Under the pieces are notes generated by a model that made no database searches, was not told where the DNA came from, and saw only the letters and a program-made list of their open reading frames with translations. Of a stretch of 64,000 bases of DNA, positions 1 through 8,562 are shown piece after piece; position 1 is the first letter of the stretch; each line of letters begins with the position of its first letter. The position numbers and the translations under genes are program-made. The DNA comes from Caldilineaceae bacterium (GTDB taxonomy: Bacteria > Chloroflexota > Anaerolineae > Caldilineales > Caldilineaceae). Location: assembly GCA_022842065.1 (NCBI GenBank), contig JALHQH010000004.1, forward strand, positions 310,001 through 374,000, read 5' to 3'.

Positions 1-905
1 AGCGCCTCCGGCTCGTCGCCGCCGCCCGCTGCCCGCAGGGCGGCGAGGTTGCGTTGAAATGCCCACAGGTCGGGTGTAAAGTCATTGGTCCGCACCACAA
101 AAGCATCGCCTTGGTCGCGGAAGGCTACCAACCCATAGCGCACAGCAGGGGCCGCCGGCAAGCGTCCAATCTGGTCGGCAATGTCCGCCATCGACGCTTT
201 GAGCTTGTCGATCTCGTCATCCATGGAGCCAGTCGCATCGACGAGAAAGAGCAGGTCGAGTTGGGGCGCATTCGATGGCGTCGGGTCGGCGAGGGTCACC
301 GTCCATTGCTCGCCTTGGCCCCGGTAAAAGGTGACACTTTGGGCCACATAACCTTTGCGGGCAACGACCCGCACTTCGGCCTGCGGCGCAAATTGGCGCC
401 ACTGTTGGCCATAACGATCAGTCAACGCCAGGGGATGGAAGAGCAGGCGACCGCTGCTGTCAGTCCGGCCACTGAAGAAAAGCGTCTCGCCACTATAGAT
501 TTCAACCGTGGCATCATGCACAGGTCGCCCCATGTCGTCAACAACCTGGATGAGATAACGTTCGCTGACCTCGATCGGGATCGCATTGTTGTACCAATTG
601 CGTTCCAGGTAGTCCAGGTAATCAAACCAGTTAGCGTTGTCATCGGTCACGCCCGCGGTCACCGGTTCAAAGCGTTGATTGCTATTTGCGGCGGGACGCG
701 CAGTCGTTCCAGTAGTCGGGGGGATGGGGGCATATCCCGCTTCGCGACCGGCGGCTGGAGCCACCGCGCTATCACCGCTTGCCGCCTCAGCCGCAGCCGG
801 GGCTTCACTCGCCGGCTGTTGATAAGCAGCCGGCACACAAGCACTCAGGACCCACAATGCAGCAAACAAAACCAGCCAATAAGTAAAAGTCACATGTCGA
901 TTCAT
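1..905 (-). CDS. vWA-domain lipoprotein, C-terminal part beyond window
   Basis: The reading frame runs off the left edge; 301 codons are visible. The ATG at 905 is preceded by GGAGGA at good spacing. A hydrophobic start with the lipobox LSAC (Cys23) indicates an exported lipoprotein, followed by an Ala/Pro-rich linker to about residue 70. Residues 110-190 look like a beta-rich segment. A von Willebrand A domain then begins near residue 207 with the MIDAS motif DATGSMDDE, the usual divalent-metal site for ligand binding. The adjacent downstream gene on the same strand is another vWA lipoprotein, so the two may act together at the cell surface. The ligand is unknown. Domain assignment is firm; function is not. 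Confidence 0.85.
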   Translation of the reverse strand, partial: MNRHVTFTYWLVLFAALWVLSACVPAAYQQPASEAPAAAEAASGDSAVAPAAGREAGYAPIPPTTGTTARPAANSNQRFEPVTAGVTDDNANWFDYLDYLERNWYNNAIPIEVSERYLIQVVDDMGRPVHDATVEIYSGETLFFSGRTDSSGRLLFHPLALTDRYGQQWRQFAPQAEVRVVARKGYVAQSVTFYRGQGEQWTVTLADPTPSNAPQLDLLFLVDATGSMDDEIDKLKASMADIADQIGRLPAAPAVRYGLVAFRDQGDAFVVRTNDFTPDLWAFQRNLAALRAAGGGDEPEA

Positions 906-1006
906 CAGTTCCTCCAAAATTGATTGGGCTGACGACTGATGGCTGGTGGCTTCGACAAGCTCAGCCACCGGTCACCAGTCGTCAGTCGTCGGTCAGCAGT
1001 CGTCAA
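906..1006. repeat. Intergenic gtcagtcgtc-type repeat
   Basis: The gap between the two vWA lipoprotein genes carries iterations of cagtcgtcagtcgtcggtc near 975-1005, and the inverted pair ggtggcttc / tcagccacc around 945-970. Related motifs recur at 5063-5076, 7099-7122 and 35587-35626, always between genes. No coding potential is seen. Confidence 0.5.
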
Positions 1007-2593
1007 TTATTGCCCGTTCGCCTGGCTATCAGTCAGCTCATTGGCCCGCCAGAGCAGATCGACCAGTTCGCTGACATCGGCGCTGACCAGGTCCAGATCG
1101 GCCATTGCGGTATTGATGCGCTGGGCTTCGGCCAGCACGGTGCCCAGGTCGTTGCTCTGGCTCCACTCACTCGCCCGCAAGATCTCGCCGGCTTGGGCCA
1201 CAGTCACCGCCAGTTGAAAGTTCAGATCACTCTCGGCCCAAGCGGGGGTCAAGTCGCCGTAGGTAAAAGCTTGGTTCATTTCCACCACTTCACCGTTGGC
1301 CAGATCCTGCCAGCGCAGATTGACGGTGGCCAGCGGGGCGGCGAGCGGCGGCTCGGCTTGGGCGTTTAAGACTACTTCGTAGAGGGCGGTGACGCTATGG
1401 CCGGCCCCGACTTCGCCGGCGTCGACTTCGTCATTACGAAAGTCATCGTCGGCCACATCGCGGTTTTCATAGCCGATCAGGCGGTAACTGGTCACCAGCT
1501 CGGGGTTAAATTCGACCTGCACTTTGGCGTCCTTGGCAATGGTTTGCAGGGTACTCGGCAGCTCTTCGACAAAGAGCCGGTGCGCTTCTTCCAGCGTGTC
1601 CACATAGCTGTAGAAGCCATCACCCTCGTCGGCCAGTTGCTCCATTAACACGTCATTGTAGTTCCCCATACCCAGGCCCACCGTTGTCAATGTGATCCCC
1701 TTGGCCGCGTATTGGGCAATCGTTTCGAGAATTTCCCCCGGCCCCGTACGCCCCACATTGGCGACCCCGTCAGAGAGCAGCACGATCCGGTTGATGGCCT
1801 GCGGGGCGAAGTTACGCCAGGCCTGTTCATAGGCCAGGTGCAACCCTGCTTCTGCATTGGTGGCCCCTTCAGGTGTCAACCCCGCAATGGCGGCAATAAT
1901 GGTCGCTTTGTCGGTCGCCTTGGTCAGCGGCAAAACGACGCGGGCCGCATCGCCATAGACCACAATGCCAACGGCATCGGTTGGGCGCAACTCCTCGACC
2001 AGTAGCGTCAGGGCCGCTTTCGCCAGTCCCAATCGATTCTCCATATCCATCGAGCCGGAGACATCCAACACAAAGGTCAGTGCAGCAGCCTGCCGCTCCT
2101 CGGGGCGAATGTCATAACCCTGGATGCCAATGCGCAGCAAGTGATGGTCGGCGGAGGCAAAGGGCGAGGGTGCGCCATTGATGGTGATGCCAAAGGTTTC
2201 AGTGGCAGCGGGCAAGGCGTAATCATAGTCAAAGTAGTTGACAAACTCTTCCACCCGGATGGCCGCCGTTGGGGGTAGCAGCCCATCGTTAAGATAGCTG
2301 CGCGCCAACGTGTAGGAACCGGTATCAACATCAACCGCAAAGGTAGAAAGCGCATCTTGCGCGCTTTCGACAAAGCCGTTGACCCCATAATCTTGAAAGA
2401 ACATGCCGGTCGGCTGTGGTCGTTCGGCGACTACAGCCTGATCGGCTGCGGCTGGGGCGGCATAGCTATAAGCACCTTCGGCTGCGGCTTCACTTGCCGG
2501 TGCACCCATTGGTGCTGCCCCACAACCCGCTAACAAAAGGCTCGCGAGGTTAAGGGCGATAAAGGTGTTGATAAAAAACTTGGCTTTACTCAT
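1007..2593 (-). CDS. YfbK-like vWA-domain lipoprotein
   Basis: The protein has 528 residues. The chosen ATG at 2593 follows GGGAGGA and opens a lipoprotein signal (LLAGC, lipidated Cys24); the open frame continues upstream to 2827 but without signal logic. A low-complexity Ala/Glu linker precedes the conserved N-terminal segment with FVNYFDYDY, typical of the YfbK family. A vWA domain with the complete MIDAS DVSGSM follows, and then the family's C-terminal beta-rich domain. It is probably an outer-face lipoprotein binding a ligand in a metal-dependent way. Its role in the family is unknown. It lies about 100 bp from the other vWA lipoprotein gene, separated by a gtcgtc-type repeat. Confidence 0.88.
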   Translation of the reverse strand: MSKAKFFINTFIALNLASLLLAGCGAAPMGAPASEAAAEGAYSYAAPAAADQAVVAERPQPTGMFFQDYGVNGFVESAQDALSTFAVDVDTGSYTLARSYLNDGLLPPTAAIRVEEFVNYFDYDYALPAATETFGITINGAPSPFASADHHLLRIGIQGYDIRPEERQAAALTFVLDVSGSMDMENRLGLAKAALTLLVEELRPTDAVGIVVYGDAARVVLPLTKATDKATIIAAIAGLTPEGATNAEAGLHLAYEQAWRNFAPQAINRIVLLSDGVANVGRTGPGEILETIAQYAAKGITLTTVGLGMGNYNDVLMEQLADEGDGFYSYVDTLEEAHRLFVEELPSTLQTIAKDAKVQVEFNPELVTSYRLIGYENRDVADDDFRNDEVDAGEVGAGHSVTALYEVVLNAQAEPPLAAPLATVNLRWQDLANGEVVEMNQAFTYGDLTPAWAESDLNFQLAVTVAQAGEILRASEWSQSNDLGTVLAEAQRINTAMADLDLVSADVSELVDLLWRANELTDSQANGQ

Positions 2594-2853
2594 TTTGTCC
2601 TCCCAAGGATGTCGAATTTGGCTGAATGTCGGTTGCACGACTTGTGCGGTTGGCCCAATCTTAGCCCAACCGCCGTCCATCACAAGGGCCAGATCTGTAC
2701 CATTAGGGGGTGTACCATTGGTTGTTACAGCGGGAAAGCCGATGTTACAGCGCGCAGAGGACAAACAGCGCGTCCGTTCGACCAATAAAAAAGACGGTAG
2801 GATCGGGTGTGATCCTACCGTCTGCAATGCGGTAATTTAGGGGTCAGGTGCCC

Positions 2854-5061
2854 TCACCGCGGCAAGGGATCAATAGGAGGGAGGCGCAAGGTAACCCGGG
2901 TGTATTTCCCGGTGACACTTTCCGTGGCCAGGGTGCCCCCGACAACAGCTAACATGGTACTATGTAGCGTCAAGCCCTGTTGACTGCCTTGGCCGGCGGC
3001 CGCGCCGGTGACCATGCCCACCCCATCGTCGGCGATCTCGATGACTAAACCATCAGCATCATGAATGTTAATCTGCAAATGTAAGGGGCGTTGACGGGCC
3101 TGGCCGCGGCCATAGCGCGCCGCATTGCGCATGGCCTCGCGCGCCGCATAAAAGAGCACCTCAACCGTCAACTGGGGTAGATCTTGCAGGCGCGCTTCGG
3201 CCCTTTGTGCAACTTGCCAGTCGATGCGATCAAATGACTCCGGCAGTTCATCGGCTAATAAATGGCGTAAGGCGGCGATTAAGCCCATCCGTGCCACCGC
3301 CGGTGCGCTGCGCGCCGGCATTTCGCGTAACAGGTCGGCAATCTGCCGATGGACATCCATCAACACGCCGGTGGCATTCGGGATGGCCGCCGCGCCACTG
3401 CCGCCCAGTGCAATCAAGGCAGTGTGCAGTTGCGGTAAGATATCATCGTGCAACACGCGCCGGGTGCGGCGATCAAGCAGTTGACTCTCCACCAGGCGCT
3501 GCCGTTGCAGTAACATCAGGCTGCGCGCCAACTCGGCGCTGGCGCGGGTGTCAATCAACCGTTCGCCACTGGCCCGCGCAATTTCGATCTCCTCCTGGGT
3601 GTAGAGACCATCATTCTGTTTGGGGCCCAAGAGAAAGAGGCCGATCAGACCGCGTTCACTCCAGAGCGGCACGGCCCAGAGCAGGCCATCGGTTTTCGCC
3701 GGGTCGAGCGGCAGACAGATGGTGTCGATCAATTCCTGGAATTGGGCCACCAGCGTCTGCAAAAGGGCAGGATCCGGCGCTTTTTGGGCTGGATAAGCTA
3801 GTGGCGGGCCGACCAGTGGGGCCATTGGTCCCAACGGCACGAGATAGGCACTGCGCAGATTGAGCACATCGCTACAGAAGCTTTGAAACAGGGTTGAAAC
3901 GTCGAGCGCTGAGGGGATCTGGGCGATCAGTGTCCCATCAGTCTGGGTGCTGTGGGCTTTGGGATCGCTGTTGGGCAGATCAAGTAGCCGCTCATAGAGA
4001 TGTTGGCTACCCAGAAAGGGGCGCAACTGGCGCATATACTCTTCGCGACGGGCATAGGAGCGCCACCCCAACAGGGCATAAAAAAAGGTCATGAGGACCG
4101 TGGCCATCAGCAGGCTGTAGATCGGGCGCAATTGCAGGGCAAAGGCCAGGCTGACGACACTTCCAAAGCCAAAGGCCAGCAACACGGCATTGAACCAGTG
4201 CCGGCGCAACTCGCCGCGCGGTAAGGTTTTGCCAGTGAAGATCTCATAGGCGACAATGGCCTGCCCCACCATAAAAACGGCGGCCAAAATCAGCAAGGCG
4301 ATGATCAGATCCCAGAGCGCGACGGTATTGCTGACAGTGGCCACAGTATAGATCCGGCCCGGTGTCTGCGCCGTATAGATCGCCCAGCCAATCAAGCCGC
4401 CCACCAGCAAACTAACCACCAGCAACATGCTCGACGCGCCAATCAACCAGGGTCGCGCCCGGCGGCGTGCCAGATCGCCCATCATCCGGCCAGAGGGCAT
4501 CGGCGAGCGCAGCGCGCCCAGCGATAGCCCGATACAGAGCAGAATATAGAGCGGGTAACAGAGCAGAATAAAGGGCAGACCGCCAATCTGAATCTGCGTG
4601 GAGAGGTTGAGCCGGGCGGCTTGGCTGAAGGTCGGCAGCGGACTGGTAAAAAGTAAGAGTCCAACCAGCGTAACGCAAAGCAGTAGGACGACCACAAACC
4701 AACTGCGATGGTGCAGCCGCAGCGCTTCGATGGCGGGGGTCGTTTCGAGCGTGGCATCGAGAAAACCGGTGTACCAGGCAATAATTGCATACCAAACAAA
4801 GGGCAACGCCACCAGGGGCACCCAGCCGGCGCGCCACCACCATTCCAACCCGCGGCCGGCAAAATCCGGCCCCAAGCCGAGCACAACGGTATGACTGACG
4901 AAAAAGAGCGCGCCCAAGAGCAGGCCACCGCCGGCCAGCCAAACCCCCCACGCCCGGCGTTCGGCGTTGAGCAGCACCGTCAACCCCAGCCACGCAATCA
5001 GAATAATATTGATGATCGAGACTGCCATCAAGGCCCAGTCCAGCCATAAATTGCCGGTCAT
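2854..5061 (-). CDS. Membrane sensor histidine kinase, NarL-type (HisKA_3)
   Basis: The protein has 735 residues, counting from MTGNLWLD at 5061. The N-terminal third is a run of about eight hydrophobic helices (residues 5-330) forming a membrane sensor. A GAF-like region lies at about 385-510. The HisKA_3 dimerisation/phosphorylation segment has HDDILPQLHTAL with the phospho-acceptor His near 538. A HATPase domain follows with N-box NAARYGRG and ADDGVGM. It would autophosphorylate and pass phosphate to the response regulator encoded just upstream (5213-5956). The 151-bp gap between them holds a tcgtgtctcgtatc repeat. The upstream extension to 5136 has no membrane or domain match, so 5061 is preferred. 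The stimulus is unknown. Confidence 0.85.
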   Translation of the reverse strand: MTGNLWLDWALMAVSIINIILIAWLGLTVLLNAERRAWGVWLAGGGLLLGALFFVSHTVVLGLGPDFAGRGLEWWWRAGWVPLVALPFVWYAIIAWYTGFLDATLETTPAIEALRLHHRSWFVVVLLLCVTLVGLLLFTSPLPTFSQAARLNLSTQIQIGGLPFILLCYPLYILLCIGLSLGALRSPMPSGRMMGDLARRRARPWLIGASSMLLVVSLLVGGLIGWAIYTAQTPGRIYTVATVSNTVALWDLIIALLILAAVFMVGQAIVAYEIFTGKTLPRGELRRHWFNAVLLAFGFGSVVSLAFALQLRPIYSLLMATVLMTFFYALLGWRSYARREEYMRQLRPFLGSQHLYERLLDLPNSDPKAHSTQTDGTLIAQIPSALDVSTLFQSFCSDVLNLRSAYLVPLGPMAPLVGPPLAYPAQKAPDPALLQTLVAQFQELIDTICLPLDPAKTDGLLWAVPLWSERGLIGLFLLGPKQNDGLYTQEEIEIARASGERLIDTRASAELARSLMLLQRQRLVESQLLDRRTRRVLHDDILPQLHTALIALGGSGAAAIPNATGVLMDVHRQIADLLREMPARSAPAVARMGLIAALRHLLADELPESFDRIDWQVAQRAEARLQDLPQLTVEVLFYAAREAMRNAARYGRGQARQRPLHLQINIHDADGLVIEIADDGVGMVTGAAAGQGSQQGLTLHSTMLAVVGGTLATESVTGKYTRVTLRLPPIDPLPR

Positions 5062-5062
5062 A

Positions 5063-5205
5063 GGCGAACGACGACTGATAGCTGAGCAGGTCGCAGCCGC
5101 CGACCGCCCCGAGACTTGCCAAAACGCGCGCCGCACGCGCGTGCTCGCTGGGCGCGTGTCTCGTGTCTCGTATCTCCTGTCTCGTATCTATTGCTTCGTC
5201 TCAGC
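5063..5205. repeat. Intergenic repeat, tctcgtatctcctgtctcgtatc type
   Basis: The linker between the regulator and kinase genes contains cgacgactgatagctgagc (5067-5085) and an iterated ctcgtgtctcgtatctcctg series (about 5157-5195). This is the same style of short near-tandem text seen in other gaps of the window. Confidence 0.45.
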
Positions 5206-5212
5206 ATTGCTT

Positions 5213-5956
5213 TCATGCGTCCTTGCTCCACTCGATCCAATCGCCCTTTTCATTTTGGACTTGGGCCACGCCCTCTTCGTCCCAATAGATCAGCCGGCCG
5301 ATGAGCATAATAATCACGGCGCGCGTGCGGGCGACCTTTTCATCGGTGGTGGTGGCGTCGAGTCCCCACGCCGCATAGATCTGGCCATTGGTGCGACTGA
5401 TCGTGCGCTTGTCGCGAAAACCCAGCCGCTCGGCGATCTGCTCATTGGTCATGCCCTGGGCCAGCATTTGGGCGACAAGCTGCTCATTCGGTTCCAGCAG
5501 ATCCAGGGGGGCGTGTTCATCTTTAAGCCGCACCTCCTGCACGCGAAGCTCGATCTCAGGATCGATAAAGCTGCGCCCATCAACGGCATCACAGAGCAGT
5601 GGCAGCACCATCTGCGGCAATAGATAGTTGGACTTGCGCACATAGGCGTAGTGGCTGAGGATCCCCGACCGGCGAAAATCGCGGTAATAGGCATCGTCAT
5701 CCTGAATCGAATAGAAGACCACGGGCAGGCGCGGAAATTCACGCCGGATCGCCACTGCGGCCTGAATCCCATTCATCTCGCCGGCCAGTTGCACATCCAT
5801 CAGGATCACCTCAGGCTGATGGTCCAGACAGAAGGCGAGGGCATCTTCACCCCGATCACAGTCATGGACGACCTGAACGCGGCCCGTCGTTTGGAGGCCA
5901 CTTTTGAGGGCGGCGCGCAAATTATGGTTGTCTTCGACAATCAATAGGTTTAACAT
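5213..5956 (-). CDS. Response regulator with REC domain and LuxR-like output
   Basis: The protein has 247 residues. A receiver domain at 1-125 shows the acidic pair E8/D9, the phospho-acceptor Asp54 in ILMDVQL, and a conserved S/K pair further on (VRKSN). The C-terminal segment has a helix-turn-helix-like stretch (NEQLVAQMLAQGMTNEQIA) resembling LuxR/NarL outputs. It is followed by an atypical extension ending in WIEWSKDA, longer than the usual 205-220 residue NarL protein. The gene precedes its cognate HisKA_3 kinase (2854-5061), so the two form one two-component system. DNA targets are unknown. Confidence 0.82.
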   Translation of the reverse strand: MLNLLIVEDNHNLRAALKSGLQTTGRVQVVHDCDRGEDALAFCLDHQPEVILMDVQLAGEMNGIQAAVAIRREFPRLPVVFYSIQDDDAYYRDFRRSGILSHYAYVRKSNYLLPQMVLPLLCDAVDGRSFIDPEIELRVQEVRLKDEHAPLDLLEPNEQLVAQMLAQGMTNEQIAERLGFRDKRTISRTNGQIYAAWGLDATTTDEKVARTRAVIIMLIGRLIYWDEEGVAQVQNEKGDWIEWSKDA

Positions 5957-6066
5957 AATTTTTTAATCATACTAGAGCGTGCCAAGCACTTGTGTGCGCC
6001 AAAAATGCGCATCTCATCCCGCGCAGAAAAGGCAATTATGGTCAAGCTGGGCGCAACCAGTGCTGC

Positions 6067-6072
6067 TATAAT
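6067..6072 (+). promoter_or_regulatory. Consensus -10 box TATAAT of a probably leaderless transcript
   Basis: A perfect TATAAT lies seven bases before the ATG at 6079, so transcription would begin at or very near the start codon. The -35 region is not well defined. This supports the start chosen for the AraC-DinB gene. Confidence 0.55.
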
Positions 6073-6078
6073 AGCCGC

Positions 6079-7026
6079 ATGACGAACCAAGCGCAAGACG
6101 AACCCATATCACCAGTGTCGAGCCGATTGATTAATGCGGTGGGTACCAACCTAGACGACCCGTTGCGCGGCGACGCATTGGCCGACAACGCTCATTATAG
6201 CCGTTTCTACTTCCAACGGCTCTTTCGCGAGCGGACGGGGGAAACCCCGGGCGATTGTCGCCGGCGCTTGCGGCTGGAACGTGCGGCGTACCAGTTGCGC
6301 CATACTGTGCAGACGGTGACGACTATCGCCTTTGAAGCCGGCTATGATTCATTAGAAGGATTTTCGCGCGCCTTTCGCCGGGCGTATGGGGTCTCGCCCA
6401 GTCACTACCGCCGCTTGGAGCCGTTGAGCTGGTTTTTACCCGCCCCCAATGACATTCACTATGATCCAGTCGTGGGGGCCGCCGTCCGTCTGGCCCAATT
6501 GCAAAGTGAAGGAGGAGCAATGAATTTAACCCACCGTTTGATTGATCATGATCTCTGGCTGACGCGCCGCCTGTTGGAAAAAGCCGTCACCTTGACTGCT
6601 GCCCAGCTTGATGCGCCGCTAGTCAAACCAGAGCAGCCGGTGCCTTTTGATGGGGTGGAACAGACGTTGCGTGATGTTTTAGCCCGCATTGTCTTTACCA
6701 AAGAAGTCTGGGTGGCCGCGGTGTTGGGGCGCCAACTCCCCGACACCCAAGATAATCGTGCCACGGCACTGCTGCAGCGCATGGAAGCAGCCTTTGGTGA
6801 ATTTCGAGCTTTGGTGCAGCGGGTCGATACGGAAAATCTGTGGGATGCTGAATTCGTCGACATGATTTGCGAACCGCCGGAACGGTTCACCTATGGCAGC
6901 ATGATCGCGCACGTGATCACCTTTGCCGCCTATCGCCGGACCGTTGCGCTCCAGGCGATGGCCCGCCTCGGCGTAACCGATCTGGGCTATGGCGACCCGA
7001 TTGAGTGGGAGATGAGGGGGGGATGA
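6079..7026 (+). CDS. AraC-type HTH fused to a DinB-like domain
   Basis: The protein has 315 residues. The ATG at 6079 is preferred over an upstream in-frame codon (5992) because TATAAT sits immediately before it. Residues 10-120 form a complete AraC/XylS double HTH (FYFQRLFRERTGETP, then IAFEAGYDSLEGFSRAFRRAYGVSP). Residues 145-310 begin NLTHRLIDHDLWLTRRLL and resemble the four-helix DinB/YfiT fold, which often binds metal. Fusion of an AraC DNA-binding domain at the N-terminus to a DinB-like module suggests a regulator with a small-molecule or thiol-sensing partner domain. The last residues derive from a gacaaggtgacaag repeat overlapping the stop. The SDR gene follows on the same strand. Confidence 0.8.
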   Translation: MTNQAQDEPISPVSSRLINAVGTNLDDPLRGDALADNAHYSRFYFQRLFRERTGETPGDCRRRLRLERAAYQLRHTVQTVTTIAFEAGYDSLEGFSRAFRRAYGVSPSHYRRLEPLSWFLPAPNDIHYDPVVGAAVRLAQLQSEGGAMNLTHRLIDHDLWLTRRLLEKAVTLTAAQLDAPLVKPEQPVPFDGVEQTLRDVLARIVFTKEVWVAAVLGRQLPDTQDNRATALLQRMEAAFGEFRALVQRVDTENLWDAEFVDMICEPPERFTYGSMIAHVITFAAYRRTVALQAMARLGVTDLGYGDPIEWEMRGG

Positions 7027-7125
7027 CAAGGTGACAAGGTGACAAGATGAAGGGATGAGGGGAGACGAATTACGAATTACGGGTTATGAGTTACGCATAT
7101 CGGTCGTCAGTAGGCAGTCGTCAAC
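7021..7125. repeat. Intergenic short repeats (gtgacaag, gaattac, gtcgtcag)
   Basis: The region holds three runs in succession: gacaaggtgacaaggtgac, then gaattacgaattacgggtt, then cggtcgtcagtaggcagtcg. The first run forms the last codons and stop of the AraC-DinB gene. These match, in style, the repeat families at 23202-23260, 45629-45742 and 35587-35626. Confidence 0.5.
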
Positions 7126-7149
7126 GAGTTAGCAAAAGGAGCAATAGGG

Positions 7150-8049
7150 ATGAAGGCACAACCATTAGCGGGGAAAGTGGCGGTGGTCGCGGGGGCGACG
7201 CGTGGGGCAGGGCGGGCGATTGCGGTGGAACTAGGTGCGGCGGGAGCAACGGTCTATTGTACGGGGCGCAGTACGCGTCAACAGCGCTCGGACATTGACC
7301 GGACGGAGACAATTGACGAAACGGCTGCGATCATTAACGCGCGGGGCGGGGTGGGCATTGCCGTGCAGGTCGATCACAGCCAGCCGGCACAGGTCGAAGC
7401 GCTCTTTGCCCAGGTGGCGACAGAGCAGCAGGGGGTGCTCGATATTCTCGTCAATGATATCTGGGGGGGCGAAACGCTCACTGAATGGGAAAAGCCCTTC
7501 TGGGAAATTTCGCTGGACAAAGCGCTAACGATGATCGAACGGGCCATTTTCACCCATATCATCACCAGTCGTTATGGGGTACCCTTGATGATCGCACGCG
7601 AAAAAGGGCTGATCATTGAGGTGACTGATGGGGATACCCTTACCTATCGCGGCAACCTCGCCTATGATTTTGTCAAGACTGGGGTGATGCGTTTGGCACT
7701 GGCGCAAGCCGCGGAGCTGACGGCCAAGGGCTTAGATGGGATTACCGCGTTGGCGGTGACCCCCGGTTTTCTGCGCTCGGAACAGATGCTTGATCTCTTT
7801 GGCGTAAGTGAAACCACTTGGCAGGATGCAGCAAACAAGGATCCCTACTTTGCTGGCAGTGAAACCCCTTACTACCTGGCGCGTGCCATCGTTGCCCTGG
7901 CCGCGGATCCCAACATTCACGCCAAACATGGCCAGACCTTTGCCTCGTGGACGCTGTCGGAAGAATATGACTTTGCCGATCTGGATGGGCAGCGGCCGCA
8001 TTGGGGCCGTTTTTATAAGGCGATGCAGGCAAAACAAGGAACAGGTTAA
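7150..8049 (+). CDS. SDR family NAD(P)-dependent oxidoreductase
   Basis: The protein has 299 residues. AAAGGAG at good spacing fixes the ATG at 7150. The classical short-chain dehydrogenase fold is evident: dinucleotide motif GATRGAGRAIA at about 15-25, a DILVND strand, and catalytic Tyr and Lys in YDFVKTG near residue 177. The loop replacing the usual NNAG (NDIWGG) and the C-terminal extension after 230 are typical of the longer subgroup seen in soil and actinobacterial genomes. The substrate is unknown. It may be co-expressed with the upstream AraC-DinB regulator, but repeats separate them. Confidence 0.85.
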   Translation: MKAQPLAGKVAVVAGATRGAGRAIAVELGAAGATVYCTGRSTRQQRSDIDRTETIDETAAIINARGGVGIAVQVDHSQPAQVEALFAQVATEQQGVLDILVNDIWGGETLTEWEKPFWEISLDKALTMIERAIFTHIITSRYGVPLMIAREKGLIIEVTDGDTLTYRGNLAYDFVKTGVMRLALAQAAELTAKGLDGITALAVTPGFLRSEQMLDLFGVSETTWQDAANKDPYFAGSETPYYLARAIVALAADPNIHAKHGQTFASWTLSEEYDFADLDGQRPHWGRFYKAMQAKQGTG

Positions 8050-8062
8050 TTGATCATTTTTT

Positions 8063-8119
8063 AGGTGGTAACGATGCACCTTGCTCACGCTGCGGACGAA
8101 GGGTACATCGTTACCACCT
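8063..8119. terminator. Inverted repeat downstream of the SDR gene
   Basis: A 14-bp perfect stem (aggtggtaacgatg at 8063-8076, complement at 8106-8119) encloses a 29-base loop just after the SDR stop. There is no downstream T-run, so it is a hairpin or repeat element rather than a canonical intrinsic terminator. Confidence 0.5.
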
Positions 8120-8210
8120 GTGTTGGTAAAACCCGCGATTTGCACAATCTTTTTGATATATTTGTCCAGCTTCTGTATAGTTCCACTGACCAATAGTATG
8201 AAATCTCACA

Positions 8211-8417
8211 TTAAACCTCGCCGCTCGCCTCTATAATTGTAGTTAGTATTCTGTCCTCAGTTGCTCCCATTCCATATTTCTCGAAGTTGTCATCATATAA
8301 CCTGGCGCTGCTTACACCGTTGTGAGTTAGTGCATTGTCACCCATATCGAATCTAATTGGCGCTGCCACTACAGGCACTTTGTATTTGTCGATCCCCGGC
8401 TTCGTCCCCCAGCTTTT
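8211..8417 (-). pseudogene. Possible relic of a foreign gene
   Basis: Between 8120 and 8540 no intact gene is seen. On the minus strand, however, an open stretch of 68 codons reads like protein: WGTKPGIDKYKVPVVAAP, then RFDMGDNALTHNG, then FEKYGMGATEDRILTTIIEA, ending in TAA at 8211. Reading on in the same frame past that stop gives more plausible sequence (ISYYWSVELYRSW). It is bounded upstream by TGA. The codons ATA, CTA, AGA and GGA are frequent, unlike neighbouring genes. This suggests a decayed, horizontally acquired gene. The family is not recognised, and chance is not excluded. Confidence 0.3.
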
Positions 8418-8562
8418 TCATGGGAATTTTCGTTTGGTTGCTTTGGGCCGCTTTGCTTCCGCGCGATTGAGGCAGTGGGTCGCCTGTGCGCAACGTATTT
8501 TGTTGATCTGAAATTCGGTCCAGCTATCGTCGATCTGCATTCATTCCGAAGGAGAGCAAATT

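Noticed and set aside
54..923. Long plus-strand reading frame antisense to the first lipoprotein
   Set aside because: It mirrors the codon pattern of the minus-strand vWA gene, which has a signal peptide, ribosome site and MIDAS motif. The antisense protein shows no family features.
2594..2827. N-terminal extension of the YfbK-like protein
   Set aside because: The lipoprotein signal and GGGAGGA site at 2593 give a natural start; the upstream 78 codons lack any such features.
5966..5985. Sigma-54-like TTGGCACG upstream of the response regulator
   Set aside because: The -24 half (TTGGCACG) is present but the required GC at -12 is missing, so it is not supported.
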